Assembly (NCBI RefSeq): GCF_000317675.1
Contig: NC_019776.1
Span: 3,286,001-3,350,000 of the forward strand
Direction of reading: 5' to 3'
Length of the DNA: 64,000 nucleotides
Origin: Cyanobacterium aponinum PCC 10605
GTDB lineage: Bacteria > Cyanobacteriota > Cyanobacteriia > Cyanobacteriales > Cyanobacteriaceae
Positions 46,492-55,589 of the stretch are shown here, piece by piece. Position 1 is the stretch's first letter. Every line of letters starts with the position of its first letter. The translations under genes and the position numbers were made by a program. Under the pieces are notes generated by a model. That model was not told the DNA's origin. It ran no database searches and saw only the letters and a list, made by a program, of their open reading frames with translations.

Positions 46492-47460
46492 CTACACCAT
46501 TTTTTTACTAAAAATTGCCACTAGAATCACAACTCCAAAGGCTAGACGATACCAAACGAAAACCCATGTATCTTGACGTTGTAAATAACGAATTAGCCAA
46601 GCTATGGCTAAATAAGAAAAAATCCCAGAAGAAATTAAGGCTACGATTAAAGAGACGATGGAAGTTGAATTATAACCCGCAGAAAAAACATCTTTGAATT
46701 CGACTAAACCAGCTAAAGTTATGGCGGGAATACCTAGTAAAAAGGAAAAACGAGCGGCGGTTGCCCTTTGCAGATTCATGAATAAACCTGCGGTTATGGT
46801 AGAACCTGAGCGAGATACTCCGGGGATTAAAGCTAATGATTGAGCAAATCCCATTAAAATGCCGTCTTTTGTCGATAAATGTTCAAAATCCCTTTGATGT
46901 TGACTGAATTTTTCACTTAATGCTAGTAGTATAGCCATTACAATAGATGCGATCGCAATTGTTGTCATACTACGGAAAGCAGAATTATCTAAATCTTTAA
47001 CAAAAAGTTTGAGCATCAAACCAAAAATTACAATGGGAATAGTGCCAATAACAATACCTACACCTATTTTGAATTCCTGTGTCTGATAATTTTGATTACG
47101 AATTGCCTTAGTAATACCTACCCCTAAATCCATCAAATCTTGCCAAAAATACCATAAAACTGCCACGATACTACCTAACTGAATTATAGCAGTAAAAGTC
47201 ACCCCCGGATCTCCCCACCCTAAAGCTACAGGAATCGCCTTTAAGTGGGCTGTACTACTAATGGGAATGAACTCTGTTAATCCCTGTACCATCCCTAAAA
47301 TAAAAGCCTGAAAAACATTCATGGATGACACCGAGTTATTAGGAATATTCTCCACTGGTTGAGATAGAGTAACAGATTGAGAAAAAAGCACCAATAATAT
47401 TCCCCCAGTGATACCAGAAGCAATGGTATAGAGATGAGATTGAGAAATGGATTTTGACAT
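46492..47460 (-). CDS. uppP: Undecaprenyl-diphosphatase
   Basis: From ATG 47460 the protein has 322 residues; a frame up to 47520 adds 20 unlikely residues. The core starts at MNVFQAFILGMVQGLTEF, with family motifs EFIPISSTAHL and PGVSRSGSTITAG. It has about eight membrane helices. It dephosphorylates undecaprenyl diphosphate to recycle the lipid carrier for peptidoglycan and polysaccharides. A 50-residue N-terminal extension with an additional hydrophobic segment precedes the usual start and is atypical compared with E. coli UppP. Confidence 0.93.
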   Translation of the reverse strand: MSKSISQSHLYTIASGITGGILLVLFSQSVTLSQPVENIPNNSVSSMNVFQAFILGMVQGLTEFIPISSTAHLKAIPVALGWGDPGVTFTAIIQLGSIVAVLWYFWQDLMDLGVGITKAIRNQNYQTQEFKIGVGIVIGTIPIVIFGLMLKLFVKDLDNSAFRSMTTIAIASIVMAILLALSEKFSQHQRDFEHLSTKDGILMGFAQSLALIPGVSRSGSTITAGLFMNLQRATAARFSFLLGIPAITLAGLVEFKDVFSAGYNSTSIVSLIVALISSGIFSYLAIAWLIRYLQRQDTWVFVWYRLAFGVVILVAIFSKKMV

Positions 47461-47573
47461 AAATGAGAAAATAAACAGCAGTGATTGTGTAAGGGGTTGT
47501 TGCCCCTTGTCAGCATACATTACAAAAAAACATGAACGTATATGCTTTAGTTCCGATAATTGAACCAGAGTGA

Positions 47574-48677
47574 TTATAACTCTTTTTGCACCTGTGCCAC
47601 TGCTTCGTTATTTCCTTGTTGTTGGTAAATAGTTAAGGCTCTACTCAACATCTCTTGGGCTTCTTGATTTCTACCTCTAGCTTTTAATAGCAAACCTAAA
47701 CGATGGTAGCCATAGGGATTTTGAGGTGCTAACTCCAAGAAACGACGATAGGCAACAATTGCCCCAAATTGGTCTTCTTTTTGCTCTAAAATTCTCGCAA
47801 TACCCCCATAGGCTTGAAGGAAGTTATTGTCTAAAGCTGAGGCTTTTTCGTAGGCTTGGAGGGCGTTTTCCCAGTCTTGGGTTTGTTCATATACCATGCC
47901 CATTTTGAAAATGATTTGGGGATTATTCGGTTGAGAATCTTCTAATATTTTTAATTCTTTTAATCCTGCATCAAAATCTTGCTCTTTGAAATATGCCGTA
48001 GCGAGTTTTAACCTTAAATCTTGATTGTAGGGAAATTTTTTTAAGGCAGTTTCCAGAAAAGCAATTGCTTCAGTATTTTTTTCCTGTTGATAGAGTGCGG
48101 TTGCCATCATATCATAGGCGGTTTCATTTTTAGGATCAAGGGCGATCGCCCTTTGAAAATAAGTTTCGACATTTTCATATTCTCTATTGCGCACCAACAA
48201 AACCCCTAAAGCAACAAAATTGTCAGCTTTTTGAGGTTGAACTACTGTTGCTTTCTCGTAGGCTGCGATCGCACCTTTATCATCTCCCAATTGTGCCAAA
48301 GAATAACCCAAGGCATAATAAAAATCACCATTATCAGGGGCAAGAGAAATGGCTTGTTGATAAGCCTCCACCGCCGATGAGAAATTCCCCGCAGAAGCAT
48401 AAAGATAACCAATACTAGAAAAAATTTTCGGGTTACTTCTATCTAAACTTGCCGCCTGACGGTAAATAGATAAAGCATTATTAACATTTCCTGCTACTAC
48501 ATATTTTTCCCCTTGTTGTAGTAACTTGTATAGTTGCTGTCTTTGTTGTGAATTTAAAGACGCTTTAGCCTGTGCCTGTGCGGATAAATCCCCAGAAAAT
48601 AAACCAATACCTCCTATAAGCAAAGAAATCATGATTTGAGGGATAATTGTCTTAAACACGACTTTTCCTACCTCCAT
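47574..48677 (-). CDS. Exported tetratricopeptide-repeat protein
   Basis: This 367-residue protein has an N-terminal signal or anchor (about 12-36). About eight TPR units follow, each about 34 residues (for example FYYALGYSLAQLGDDKGAIA, TAYDMMATALYQQEKNTEAI). It is a likely protein-protein scaffold in the periplasm or thylakoid lumen. No catalytic domain is present, and the partner is unknown. It lies 54 bp upstream-facing from uppP in the same direction and may share a transcript. Confidence 0.8.
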   Translation of the reverse strand: MEVGKVVFKTIIPQIMISLLIGGIGLFSGDLSAQAQAKASLNSQQRQQLYKLLQQGEKYVVAGNVNNALSIYRQAASLDRSNPKIFSSIGYLYASAGNFSSAVEAYQQAISLAPDNGDFYYALGYSLAQLGDDKGAIAAYEKATVVQPQKADNFVALGVLLVRNREYENVETYFQRAIALDPKNETAYDMMATALYQQEKNTEAIAFLETALKKFPYNQDLRLKLATAYFKEQDFDAGLKELKILEDSQPNNPQIIFKMGMVYEQTQDWENALQAYEKASALDNNFLQAYGGIARILEQKEDQFGAIVAYRRFLELAPQNPYGYHRLGLLLKARGRNQEAQEMLSRALTIYQQQGNNEAVAQVQKEL

Positions 48678-48741
48678 TAAACTTAAAGAATCTTAATATT
48701 ACCATGAAAAATTGCAATGACACCCTTGATTGATCTTTCTC

Positions 48742-49395
48742 TTAAGACAAGATAGCACAGGACTCTAATTCTAGGGCTATTTTTTCACTAATACCCTGAA
48801 TCCAAGTCTCATCCTGCTTAGTATAACTGCGGGGAATATTTGTCGCTACCATTAAAACCCCATCCCGATTGAGAGGAAAACAAATTAAACCCTGAATATT
48901 ACTTGGAAAATAGTCAAATTCAATTTTTCCCGGATAGTGTTTCAAATCGACTAAATATACAGGTTTTTGAGTTTCCATTACTCTTTTGACGATACTACCG
49001 ACTTTAAATTCATCCATTTCCCCTAAAATTCCCCTCCGCAATAGAGTTTTTCCCTGATAATAAATAATTATCGATTTTGTGACGGTATTGGTAAGAATCA
49101 AATGACTAGCCCATGCTAATTCCGTTTTAATATTAGAAGACAAATCTTGTACCAAAAAAAACGCCTCTTTACCCTTTAAAGTTACACTTTCAGGAGGGTT
49201 AGGATTAATTTGACGCATTAAAACGCTAGTTAACAAAAGTGCCGCACAAAGTATTACCCCTAAAGCATCAGATCTTGCTTGTGAATCTAAAACAGTTACA
49301 GTTGTAAGACGATTGATCATCAATAAAAAACCTCCTATAACCCCAGCAATAAGAGGAAAATTTTTTAACCATTGATTTTCTTTTTTTTGTGACAT
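48742..49395 (-). CDS. Cytochrome b6f haem c assembly factor, CCB-type
   Basis: This 217-residue protein has two N-terminal membrane helices (about 15-30 and 43-60). A soluble GAF-like domain follows, with LAWASHLILTNTVTKSIII, VKRVMETQKPVYLVDLKHYP and LICFPLNRDGVLMVATN. This is the pattern of cofactor assembly of complex C subunit B proteins (CCB2/CCB4, DUF2930), which attach haem c(i) to cytochrome b6. Subunit assignment is uncertain. Conservation in oxygenic phototrophs supports the cyanobacterial origin. Confidence 0.8.
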   Translation of the reverse strand: MSQKKENQWLKNFPLIAGVIGGFLLMINRLTTVTVLDSQARSDALGVILCAALLLTSVLMRQINPNPPESVTLKGKEAFFLVQDLSSNIKTELAWASHLILTNTVTKSIIIYYQGKTLLRRGILGEMDEFKVGSIVKRVMETQKPVYLVDLKHYPGKIEFDYFPSNIQGLICFPLNRDGVLMVATNIPRSYTKQDETWIQGISEKIALELESCAILS

Positions 49396-49473
49396 CTTGA
49401 TGCTTTTTTCCCTTGCAATGAATTTTTAATAACTTAAAGTATTGTCTTTTTCACGATGATTAACATTTTAACT

Positions 49474-49680
49474 AACCTGAGTTCGGGATAAATTTTCATC
49501 TATGAGTGACGGAGAAAAGGGCAAAAGGCAAAAGGCAAGAGGCAAAAGTGAATAGTGAATAAATTTCAGTTAAAAATTGAGAGTTAAGAGTTAATTTCCC
49601 CCTCTCACCCTCTCCCCTCATCCCCCTATCTCCCCAACACCTGTAACCTAACACCTACCCTTATCTGTAGGGAGTAAATA
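49474..49680. repeat. Family A element, right end uncertain
   Basis: AACCTGAGTTCGGGATAAAT matches family A copy 1 read from its right end. GGCAAAA heptamers and CT-rich DNA follow. The expected right end around 49665 (CCCTTATCTGTAGGG) is altered. No gene lies in 49396-50076. Confidence 0.55.
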
Positions 49681-49731
49681 TTAACTATAATTAGTTGAAA
49701 GTGAAAATTTATGATTAGTAAAATTAATTAT

Positions 49732-49918
49732 GGCTTTATTATTTTGAGTATGTAAATTATTGGTGTAGATAGCGGATATTGAGAAGAGGGAAAAGGAAAA
49801 AGAGAATTATTAAATAGTAATTTATCAACTTTTAGTTTTTATTTTACTATAAACACTATTAAATAAATGTTATAAAAGTAATTTTCTATTAATTGATCAT
49901 AACCACGATAGAAGAGCC
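49732..49918. mobile_element. Family B MITE, diverged copy
   Basis: This 187-bp inverted copy runs from GGCTTTATTATTTTGAGTATG (first 20 bases shown in part by GGCTTTATTATTTTGAGTAT) to AGAAGAGCC. Flanks TTAATTAT and TTAACTGT match at 6 of 8. It has more changes than the other copies, so it is probably older. The remaining 49919-50076 is AT-rich. Confidence 0.7.
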
Positions 49919-50076
49919 TTAACTGTTTTTAAATTTTCTCATTATTCACTAATAAATGATAGATGAAGCCTCCTTAGTTTTGGTTAATATCAACAATAAT
50001 ATTGAGTTTTTATAGATATAAACCATTGGTTGCTGTTTGATAATTTTTAAACAATGATTTAATAATACTATTTTAT

Positions 50077-51159
50077 ATGTACGATAGGAGTTATTTTTAT
50101 TCATGTGAAAATTTATTTTATGAACTTTTAAATCCTATCTTTATGTCAATTAGAGATAATATTTATGGATTATTTCAGGATAGAATTAGTGATTTAGATT
50201 CAGGAAATTTTGTGAATCGAGAAGAATATATATATCTATTAAGACAAACCATCAGAGAATATCAAGAAAGTCAGATCAAATTAAAATTAATAGAGATAGA
50301 TGCACAATGGGATTTGCATCATTGGCAAGGTATTTTAAGCAGAAAAGAAACAGAGAATTTACTAGGAAAAAAAGATACATTATTGATTTTATTTTCTCCC
50401 CCAGAACTTAGTCCTGATGTTCCCCCTTCCATTCAAAATAATTTGCCTGTTGAATTCAAATCAATTAAAGATAAATTGAAACTATTTTACTCTGAAAAAG
50501 ATTATAACTATGGAGTTAAGTTTTATACTGACATAACAGATTATAATTGTAGATTTAGTTTGGGTTTTTGGAATGATAAAAGTTATGAACCAACTATCAT
50601 TTCAAGTCCTTTATGGAACTGGGAAAAAACATTTAATAAATTTTTTAAAATAGGATTAGATGAAAAGCAATCTTTTAGAGCTATCAGAGAATTAATAATT
50701 ATTTATAATCAATTATTAGCTTCTTATTTCATTGATACTTTCTATGTGAGTATTGATCCTTATTATCCATTAAAATTTCCTATATTTACCACTCATTTAG
50801 CAAAGGAATTAATTAGAAATAAAGAATGTGTTGAGTGTTATTTTCTTCAACTAAAACAAATGCAGGAAGAAGAATTAATAATACTAGAAGAAATCGCACA
50901 AAAAAAAGAGCAAAATCTTAAAGGGAATGTTAATCAATGGAAAGTATTAAATACAATTAAGGTGAGGGGAGATTATCCTATTTATAGTATTGCCATTCAT
51001 CCTAATGATGATATTATCGCTAGTGCTTGTGGTTATGATGGTATTCAAGAGTTTGACATATATTCTGGTGAATTGCTAAACATAACAATGAGTAATCATC
51101 ACTCTGTTATTGCTGTAGCCTATGATTGTAGTGGGGAAAGTCTGATTTGTGGTGAATGA
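50077..51159 (+). CDS. WD40-repeat protein, N-terminal part (frameshifted)
   Basis: This is a 360-residue frame; ATG 50143 (MSIRDNIYGLFQDR) is an alternative start. The first 290 or so residues are an unrecognised mostly helical domain with aromatic residues. From about 298 the sequence turns into WD40 blades (VNQWKVLNTIKVRG, YSIAIHPNDDIIASACGYDG, VIAVAYDCSGESLICGE) and stops mid-blade. The next frame, overlapping by ATGA at 51156, continues the same blade. A small deletion has probably broken one gene, although coupled translation across ATGA cannot be excluded. Confidence 0.65.
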   Translation: MYDRSYFYSCENLFYELLNPIFMSIRDNIYGLFQDRISDLDSGNFVNREEYIYLLRQTIREYQESQIKLKLIEIDAQWDLHHWQGILSRKETENLLGKKDTLLILFSPPELSPDVPPSIQNNLPVEFKSIKDKLKLFYSEKDYNYGVKFYTDITDYNCRFSLGFWNDKSYEPTIISSPLWNWEKTFNKFFKIGLDEKQSFRAIRELIIIYNQLLASYFIDTFYVSIDPYYPLKFPIFTTHLAKELIRNKECVECYFLQLKQMQEEELIILEEIAQKKEQNLKGNVNQWKVLNTIKVRGDYPIYSIAIHPNDDIIASACGYDGIQEFDIYSGELLNITMSNHHSVIAVAYDCSGESLICGE

Positions 51160-51458
51160 TTCGCCTTTGGAATACAGAAACGGGGGAATTAATTAATACT
51201 TTGATGGGGCATTCTTTTTGGATTGAATCTCTTGCTTTTAATCCTCAAGGTATGATTTTAGTTAGTAGCAGTAATGACAAAACGATTAAATTTTGGAATT
51301 ATATATCTGGAGAGTGCATCCGAACTATCACGCAAAAAGATAGTTGGATAAGTGCGATCCCAAAGGGATCTGCTTCGCAGCACGCATTTAATCGAGATGG
51401 CAGTCTTCTAGTTACAGGAAGCAATAATGGTATTATTAAAGTTTGGCAAAATCATTAA
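51156..51458 (+). CDS. WD40-repeat protein, C-terminal part (frameshifted)
   Basis: These 100 residues continue the propeller: MIRLWNTETGELINTLMGHS, IESLAFNPQGMILVSSSNDK and IIKVWQNH. A peptide IPKGSASQH, encoded by an inserted palindrome at 51353-51386, interrupts the conserved SWISA-AFNRDG junction. On its own this piece has about two and a half blades, too few for a stable propeller, so it is likely a fragment or one half of a split protein. Confidence 0.6.
   Translation: MIRLWNTETGELINTLMGHSFWIESLAFNPQGMILVSSSNDKTIKFWNYISGECIRTITQKDSWISAIPKGSASQHAFNRDGSLLVTGSNNGIIKVWQNH
51353..51386. repeat. Cloverleaf-like palindrome inserted in a WD40 reading frame
   Basis: TGCG/CGCA ends (51353-51356, 51383-51386) enclose two hairpins: GATCCC-AAA-GGGATC (51356-51361 and 51365-51370) and CTGC-TTC-GCAG (51370-51373 and 51377-51380). 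Removing 24 bp (51360-51383) leaves TGCGATCGCA, a HIP1 site, and the expected WD40 reading SWISAIAFNRDG. The insertion keeps the frame. Confidence 0.7.
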
Positions 51459-51707
51459 TTCAGAGATTAACTAATCTTTTAATCCTATCAAACTTAGATC
51501 AACGTTTCCTGACAAATAAATGTTAGATACTACCGTCTTTGCAAAAATTAGTTGATCCCAAAATAAGTTTTAAAAATAAAATATATTCAGTAGGATTAAG
51601 ATTATAAAGTAAATTATCGATATTAACATTTAATCCATAAGTAAATAAAAATAATATTATTTATAACTATAAATTATTAATAAAGAAAATAATCAAGATA
51701 AAAAATC

Positions 51708-52988
51708 ATGACTGAACAAAAACAAACCCTAGAAGAAATGACTTTGAGGCAACTAAGAAAAATAGCTAGTATCCTCAATATTCCCCGATATAGTCGAATG
51801 CGCAAACAGCAACTATTAAACATTATTAAAACTAAAAAAAATGATATTTCCCCTGAAAACTCCAACCCATCTAACAATGTGGATAATCAGGCAAAAAAGT
51901 CGTTAAATAGGCTTTCTCCAGAAGGAAAGTCTTTTCTTAATAGGCGAACCCAAGAAAATAATCCCCCCGATTTAACTACTTCTAGTGATACTTTTCGTCA
52001 AAATGTCAGACTTTCGTCACTAAAAAATTTACCTGACAATTTTTTTTTCGGTATTGACGAGAATTTAGGGGATTTACCAGAAAGTTATGGAGAGGAGAAA
52101 GTTATGCTTCTTCCTCTTAGCCCCCAATGGGGTTATATTTACTGGGATATTTCCCCTCAAAAACAAAAAGAATTACGTAATCAAGGAGGTAAATTTTTAG
52201 CTCTACGCTTGTATGATGTGACTGACATAGACTATGATTCGGAAACTCCCCATAATGTGAAAGAATTTTTGTGCGGAGATGTCGCTAGGGCTTGGTATGT
52301 ACCTATTCCTGTAAGCGATCGCATCTATGCTGTGGACATCGGTTATCGCTGTGAAGATGGACGTTGGTTAGCCATTGCCCGCTCCCCCCAAGTAAAAATA
52401 CCTAGTGCTTATCCTAGTGAATGGGTAGAGGATGTATTTGTTACCATTCCTTGGGAAGAAGACTTAAAAGAAAGAAAACAATGGCAATTATCAACAACGG
52501 GTAAAAGTAATTTAGTTAAAGAGAAAAAAGACTTAATTCCCGTGAAAAATAGCTCTATCCCAGAAAATTTCAAAAATCACAGCTTTGGCTCATGGATGCT
52601 TCATCGGGGAGATTATTCCCCCAATATTTGGGCTTCAGGGATAGGTTTAATGTCTGGCTCTGGTGCTGGTTTTTCTGGTGATTTAGTTTGGAATCGGAAA
52701 TTTTGGTTAATCGCCAACGCAGAATTAATTGTTTATGGTGCAACTGACCCTCGTGCTAAAGTAATAGTAGGAGACACGCCAATTAGCCTCAATCCTGATG
52801 GTACATTTCATTTTCACATCCCCTTTCCTGATGGTCAAATTGATTATCCCATAAAAGCGATCGCACCTGATGGAGAACAAACCCGCTCTATTCATCTTCG
52901 TTTTAACCGTGATACTATTTCGGAAAATACGAACAAAGAAGAAGAAGCAACCCTTGAATGGTTCACATCACCCCAAAATATTAATTGA
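51708..52988 (+). CDS. DUF4912 protein with N-terminal SAP/Rho-N-like domain
   Basis: This is a 426-residue protein. The N-terminus EEMTLRQLRKIASILNIPRY with RKQQLLNIIK is a Rho-N/SAP-like helix-extension-helix that often binds nucleic acid. A Ser/Asn-rich linker follows. The DUF4912 core (about 125-250) contains PLSPQWGYIYWDISP, LALRLYDVTDIDY and YAVDIGYRCEDGRWLA. A C-terminal part (about 310-410) looks like a beta domain (IVYGATDPRAKVIVGD is read as LIVYGATDPRAKVIVGD). DUF4912 is of unknown function. The gene stands alone. Confidence 0.75.
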   Translation: MTEQKQTLEEMTLRQLRKIASILNIPRYSRMRKQQLLNIIKTKKNDISPENSNPSNNVDNQAKKSLNRLSPEGKSFLNRRTQENNPPDLTTSSDTFRQNVRLSSLKNLPDNFFFGIDENLGDLPESYGEEKVMLLPLSPQWGYIYWDISPQKQKELRNQGGKFLALRLYDVTDIDYDSETPHNVKEFLCGDVARAWYVPIPVSDRIYAVDIGYRCEDGRWLAIARSPQVKIPSAYPSEWVEDVFVTIPWEEDLKERKQWQLSTTGKSNLVKEKKDLIPVKNSSIPENFKNHSFGSWMLHRGDYSPNIWASGIGLMSGSGAGFSGDLVWNRKFWLIANAELIVYGATDPRAKVIVGDTPISLNPDGTFHFHIPFPDGQIDYPIKAIAPDGEQTRSIHLRFNRDTISENTNKEEEATLEWFTSPQNIN

Positions 52989-52994
52989 TAGTTT

Positions 52995-53873
52995 TTAACG
53001 GGCAATCACACAACGAATACCGTGTTTTTTTCCTTGATTATCTCCTCGATAGCGGGGGATTAAATGAATATGGGTATGTTTAACTTTTTGCCCTCCCGCT
53101 TGATTGACATTAAAACCAATATTAAACCCATCAGGTTGATATTTTGCCCCGATGATTTCTTGTACTCTATTCACCATTTGCCAACAATGGCTTTGCAAGG
53201 AAAAAGATAAATTAAAATAATTTTCTTCGTGATGTTTAGGAATAATTAAACTATGTCCTTTAGTTAAAGGATAACCATCTAAAATTGCATAAGCTAAAGT
53301 TGATTCTGTTAGTAAAATTAACTTAGGATAAGGTTTACAGAAAATACAAGGGGAAGATTGATGTTTAATTTGATTAAAATGTTGATACTCATAAATTTCG
53401 CAAGATTCATCAAGATATATAGATTTAAAAGGTAACTTAACTAATCTTTGATAAGTAGGTTTATCATGTATATAGTGCTTTCTAAATCCTTCTTTTTTTA
53501 TATCCCTTCTCACTGCAAAATAAGCCTTTCCTTTCGGTTTTAAAAGTTGTGATATATTCATTATCACTTCTTCTTGATTTTCTAAAAATACAATATTTAA
53601 AACATAAAAACAGAGTATAGTATCAAACTTCCCTTGAGGATATTGAGGAAAATAATGAGGATCATAACCAGTAATTTTATAGCCTTTTTTTGAGAGTATT
53701 TCCACATCTTTCCCAAAACCACAACCAAAATCGAGAATATTACTTTTTAAAAGTTTTTTTCGATGTAAATATCTTGCAGGAAATGACAATTTTTCTCTTT
53801 CAATTGCTGTTAGATGACTATATTTATTCTCCATTGATTTAATATTAATAACAAATTTAGGTACGAGATTCAC
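52995..53873 (-). CDS. Methyltransferase-HIT domain fusion protein
   Basis: This 292-residue protein combines two domains. The N-terminal half (about 15-165) is a class I SAM methyltransferase with motif I ILDFGCGFGKDVEIL and a post-I acidic GYDPHYF. The C-terminal half (about 175-290) is a HIT-family nucleotide hydrolase or transferase with CIFCKPYP, GHSLIIPKHH, GFNVNQAGGQKVKHTH and the His triad HTHIHLIPR. Both active sites look complete. A start at residue 14 (MENKYSHL) is possible. The fusion implies sequential or linked chemistry on a nucleotide or nucleotide-linked substrate; this is inference. Confidence 0.82.
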   Translation of the reverse strand: MNLVPKFVINIKSMENKYSHLTAIEREKLSFPARYLHRKKLLKSNILDFGCGFGKDVEILSKKGYKITGYDPHYFPQYPQGKFDTILCFYVLNIVFLENQEEVIMNISQLLKPKGKAYFAVRRDIKKEGFRKHYIHDKPTYQRLVKLPFKSIYLDESCEIYEYQHFNQIKHQSSPCIFCKPYPKLILLTESTLAYAILDGYPLTKGHSLIIPKHHEENYFNLSFSLQSHCWQMVNRVQEIIGAKYQPDGFNIGFNVNQAGGQKVKHTHIHLIPRYRGDNQGKKHGIRCVIAR

Positions 53874-53979
53874 ACCTTTTAAAACGAAGTATTAGAAAAA
53901 AAATATCTTAATTTATAATTATTTCTACTGACTACTATCTTCGTGATAATCTTATAAATCAAACGGGGGTGTTATATAA

Positions 53980-54777
53980 TTATTTACGGCTAAATCTAAA
54001 TACTTCTATGGATTGAGAAGTGAGAAATAAACCAAGAAAAATATAAGTTAAAAACACAATTAAATTACTACTATTAAAAATACCCATAACAAAATTTTCA
54101 TAGTTTTTTAATAAAGAAAAATGTGCTAAAAATTCTCCTAATTGACCACCAATACTATTGGCTAAAGCGTCCAAAATAGAAAGGGTAATAACTAAAATAA
54201 AAGTGATAATTGCTGAAAAAATAGTGCTATCTGTCAAAGAAGAAATAAACATTCCTAATGATAAAATTGATGCGGCCATTAAGATTAAGCCTAAATGTGC
54301 TAATAATGGCACTTGAAGAGAAATTGGAGGGGTTGCTCCTTGAAATGCGATCGCTTCATAGAGTATTATTGGCATGATCATAGTGGTAAAAAAAATCAAA
54401 ACTCCCATCAATTTACCCAATGCAACTACCCAATTAAAGAGCGGAGATGTAGCTAATAACTCAATCGTACCTCTTTTTCTTTCTTCAGCATATAAACCCA
54501 TTGAGAGAATCGGTAATATAAACAAAGTCAAAGATGCGATCGCATTAAAGTAAATTTGCATAAACTCATACACCACATCCACAGGGGCGGTGTTTCCTAA
54601 TTGCTCTTGAATTGCCACACTTTGAATGATACCCTGTTCACTCAAGAGAAGGAAAACAAAAAAGATACCCGAAATCAACCAAAAAACGGCAGCAACACTA
54701 AAGGCTAAAGGAGACACAAAATAGCCGTGTAACTCTTTTTGGATAATGGCAATGATATTCCAAAATACTTTCATCAA
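53980..54777 (-). CDS. ABC-2 type transporter permease (GldF-like)
   Basis: This 265-residue membrane protein has about six helices. The start FWNIIAIIQKELHGYFVSPL and the loop YAEERKRGTIELLATSPLFNW are typical of ABC-2 permeases of the NosY/GldF type. A partner ATPase gene is not visible on either side. The substrate is unknown; polysaccharide or gliding roles are known for relatives. Confidence 0.82.
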   Translation of the reverse strand: MMKVFWNIIAIIQKELHGYFVSPLAFSVAAVFWLISGIFFVFLLLSEQGIIQSVAIQEQLGNTAPVDVVYEFMQIYFNAIASLTLFILPILSMGLYAEERKRGTIELLATSPLFNWVVALGKLMGVLIFFTTMIMPIILYEAIAFQGATPPISLQVPLLAHLGLILMAASILSLGMFISSLTDSTIFSAIITFILVITLSILDALANSIGGQLGEFLAHFSLLKNYENFVMGIFNSSNLIVFLTYIFLGLFLTSQSIEVFRFSRK

Positions 54778-54874
54778 TTAAAAATTATGAATTATAGGTA
54801 AGATTGCGATAGTCTTTTCTTTAAAAGTTTAACATAATAGAATTAAGACAAATATTTTAATTTATCTATTAGTT

Positions 54875-55216
54875 ATGAATAAAGAAATTGAGAAAAGATT
54901 AAATTTAACTAAACAACAAATTAGAGATTTTTGTCAAGAGAATAATATTCAAGAATTGTCACTTTTTGGTTCAGTTTTAAGAGATGATTTTAATGACAAT
55001 AGTGATTTAGATTTTTTAGTAGTTTTTAAACCAGAATTTCAGCTTAGTTTAATGGATTTAGTAGATATTCAATATCAACTTGAAAATTTAACTAGGCGTA
55101 AAGTTGATTTAATTGAAAAATCCTCTATTCTTGATAGTTATAATTGGTTACGCCGTCAACATATTTTAGATACAGCAAGGGTTATTTATGAATTACGATC
55201 TATCTTATCTGCTTGA
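54875..55216 (+). CDS. mntA: MNT-type nucleotidyltransferase antitoxin (MntA)
   Basis: This 113-residue protein has the minimal nucleotidyltransferase motif GSVLRDDFNDNSDLDF, an exact GSX10DXD. MntA antitoxins transfer AMP to a tyrosine of the HepT toxin and silence it. The gene overlaps hepT by 29 bp, the standard arrangement for this type VII pair. The C-terminus is slightly longer than the core, with ARVIYELRSI encoded in the overlap. Confidence 0.88.
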   Translation: MNKEIEKRLNLTKQQIRDFCQENNIQELSLFGSVLRDDFNDNSDLDFLVVFKPEFQLSLMDLVDIQYQLENLTRRKVDLIEKSSILDSYNWLRRQHILDTARVIYELRSILSA

Positions 55217-55529
55217 CATTGCACATCTTTGTCAAACTATTTTAAGGTTAACAAATAATATGACAAGGGAAGAATTTTTTAATGATGAAAGAACTTATCT
55301 TGCTGTATTATATGAAATAACCGTTATTGGTGAAGTTGTGAAAAGATTGTCACCCGGTTTTAGAGAAAATCATCCTCAAATTCAATGGAGACAAATTGCA
55401 GGAATGCGTGATCGTTTAGTACATGATTATGATGAGGTAAAATTAGATTTAGTTTGGCAAGTTGTGATTAATTATATTCCCGAACTTTTAACTTATATTA
55501 CTCCCCTTTTACCCTCTCAATCTGATTAA
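55188..55529 (+). CDS. hepT: HEPN-domain RNase toxin (HepT, DUF86)
   Basis: This 113-residue HEPN protein has the catalytic and modified motif RDRLVHDY, an exact RX4HXY in which the Tyr is the AMPylation target of MntA. The preceding segment IAGMRD and the helix FFNDERTYLAVLYEITVIGE fit DUF86. It would cleave RNA (tRNA in studied cases) when released. It is co-transcribed and overlapping with mntA. Confidence 0.9.
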   Translation: MNYDLSYLLDIAHLCQTILRLTNNMTREEFFNDERTYLAVLYEITVIGEVVKRLSPGFRENHPQIQWRQIAGMRDRLVHDYDEVKLDLVWQVVINYIPELLTYITPLLPSQSD

Positions 55530-55589
55530 TTTTCTCTTATTTTATTACTGGAAATAACTTTTTTAACTAATTGAATAAAATTAGCCTAT

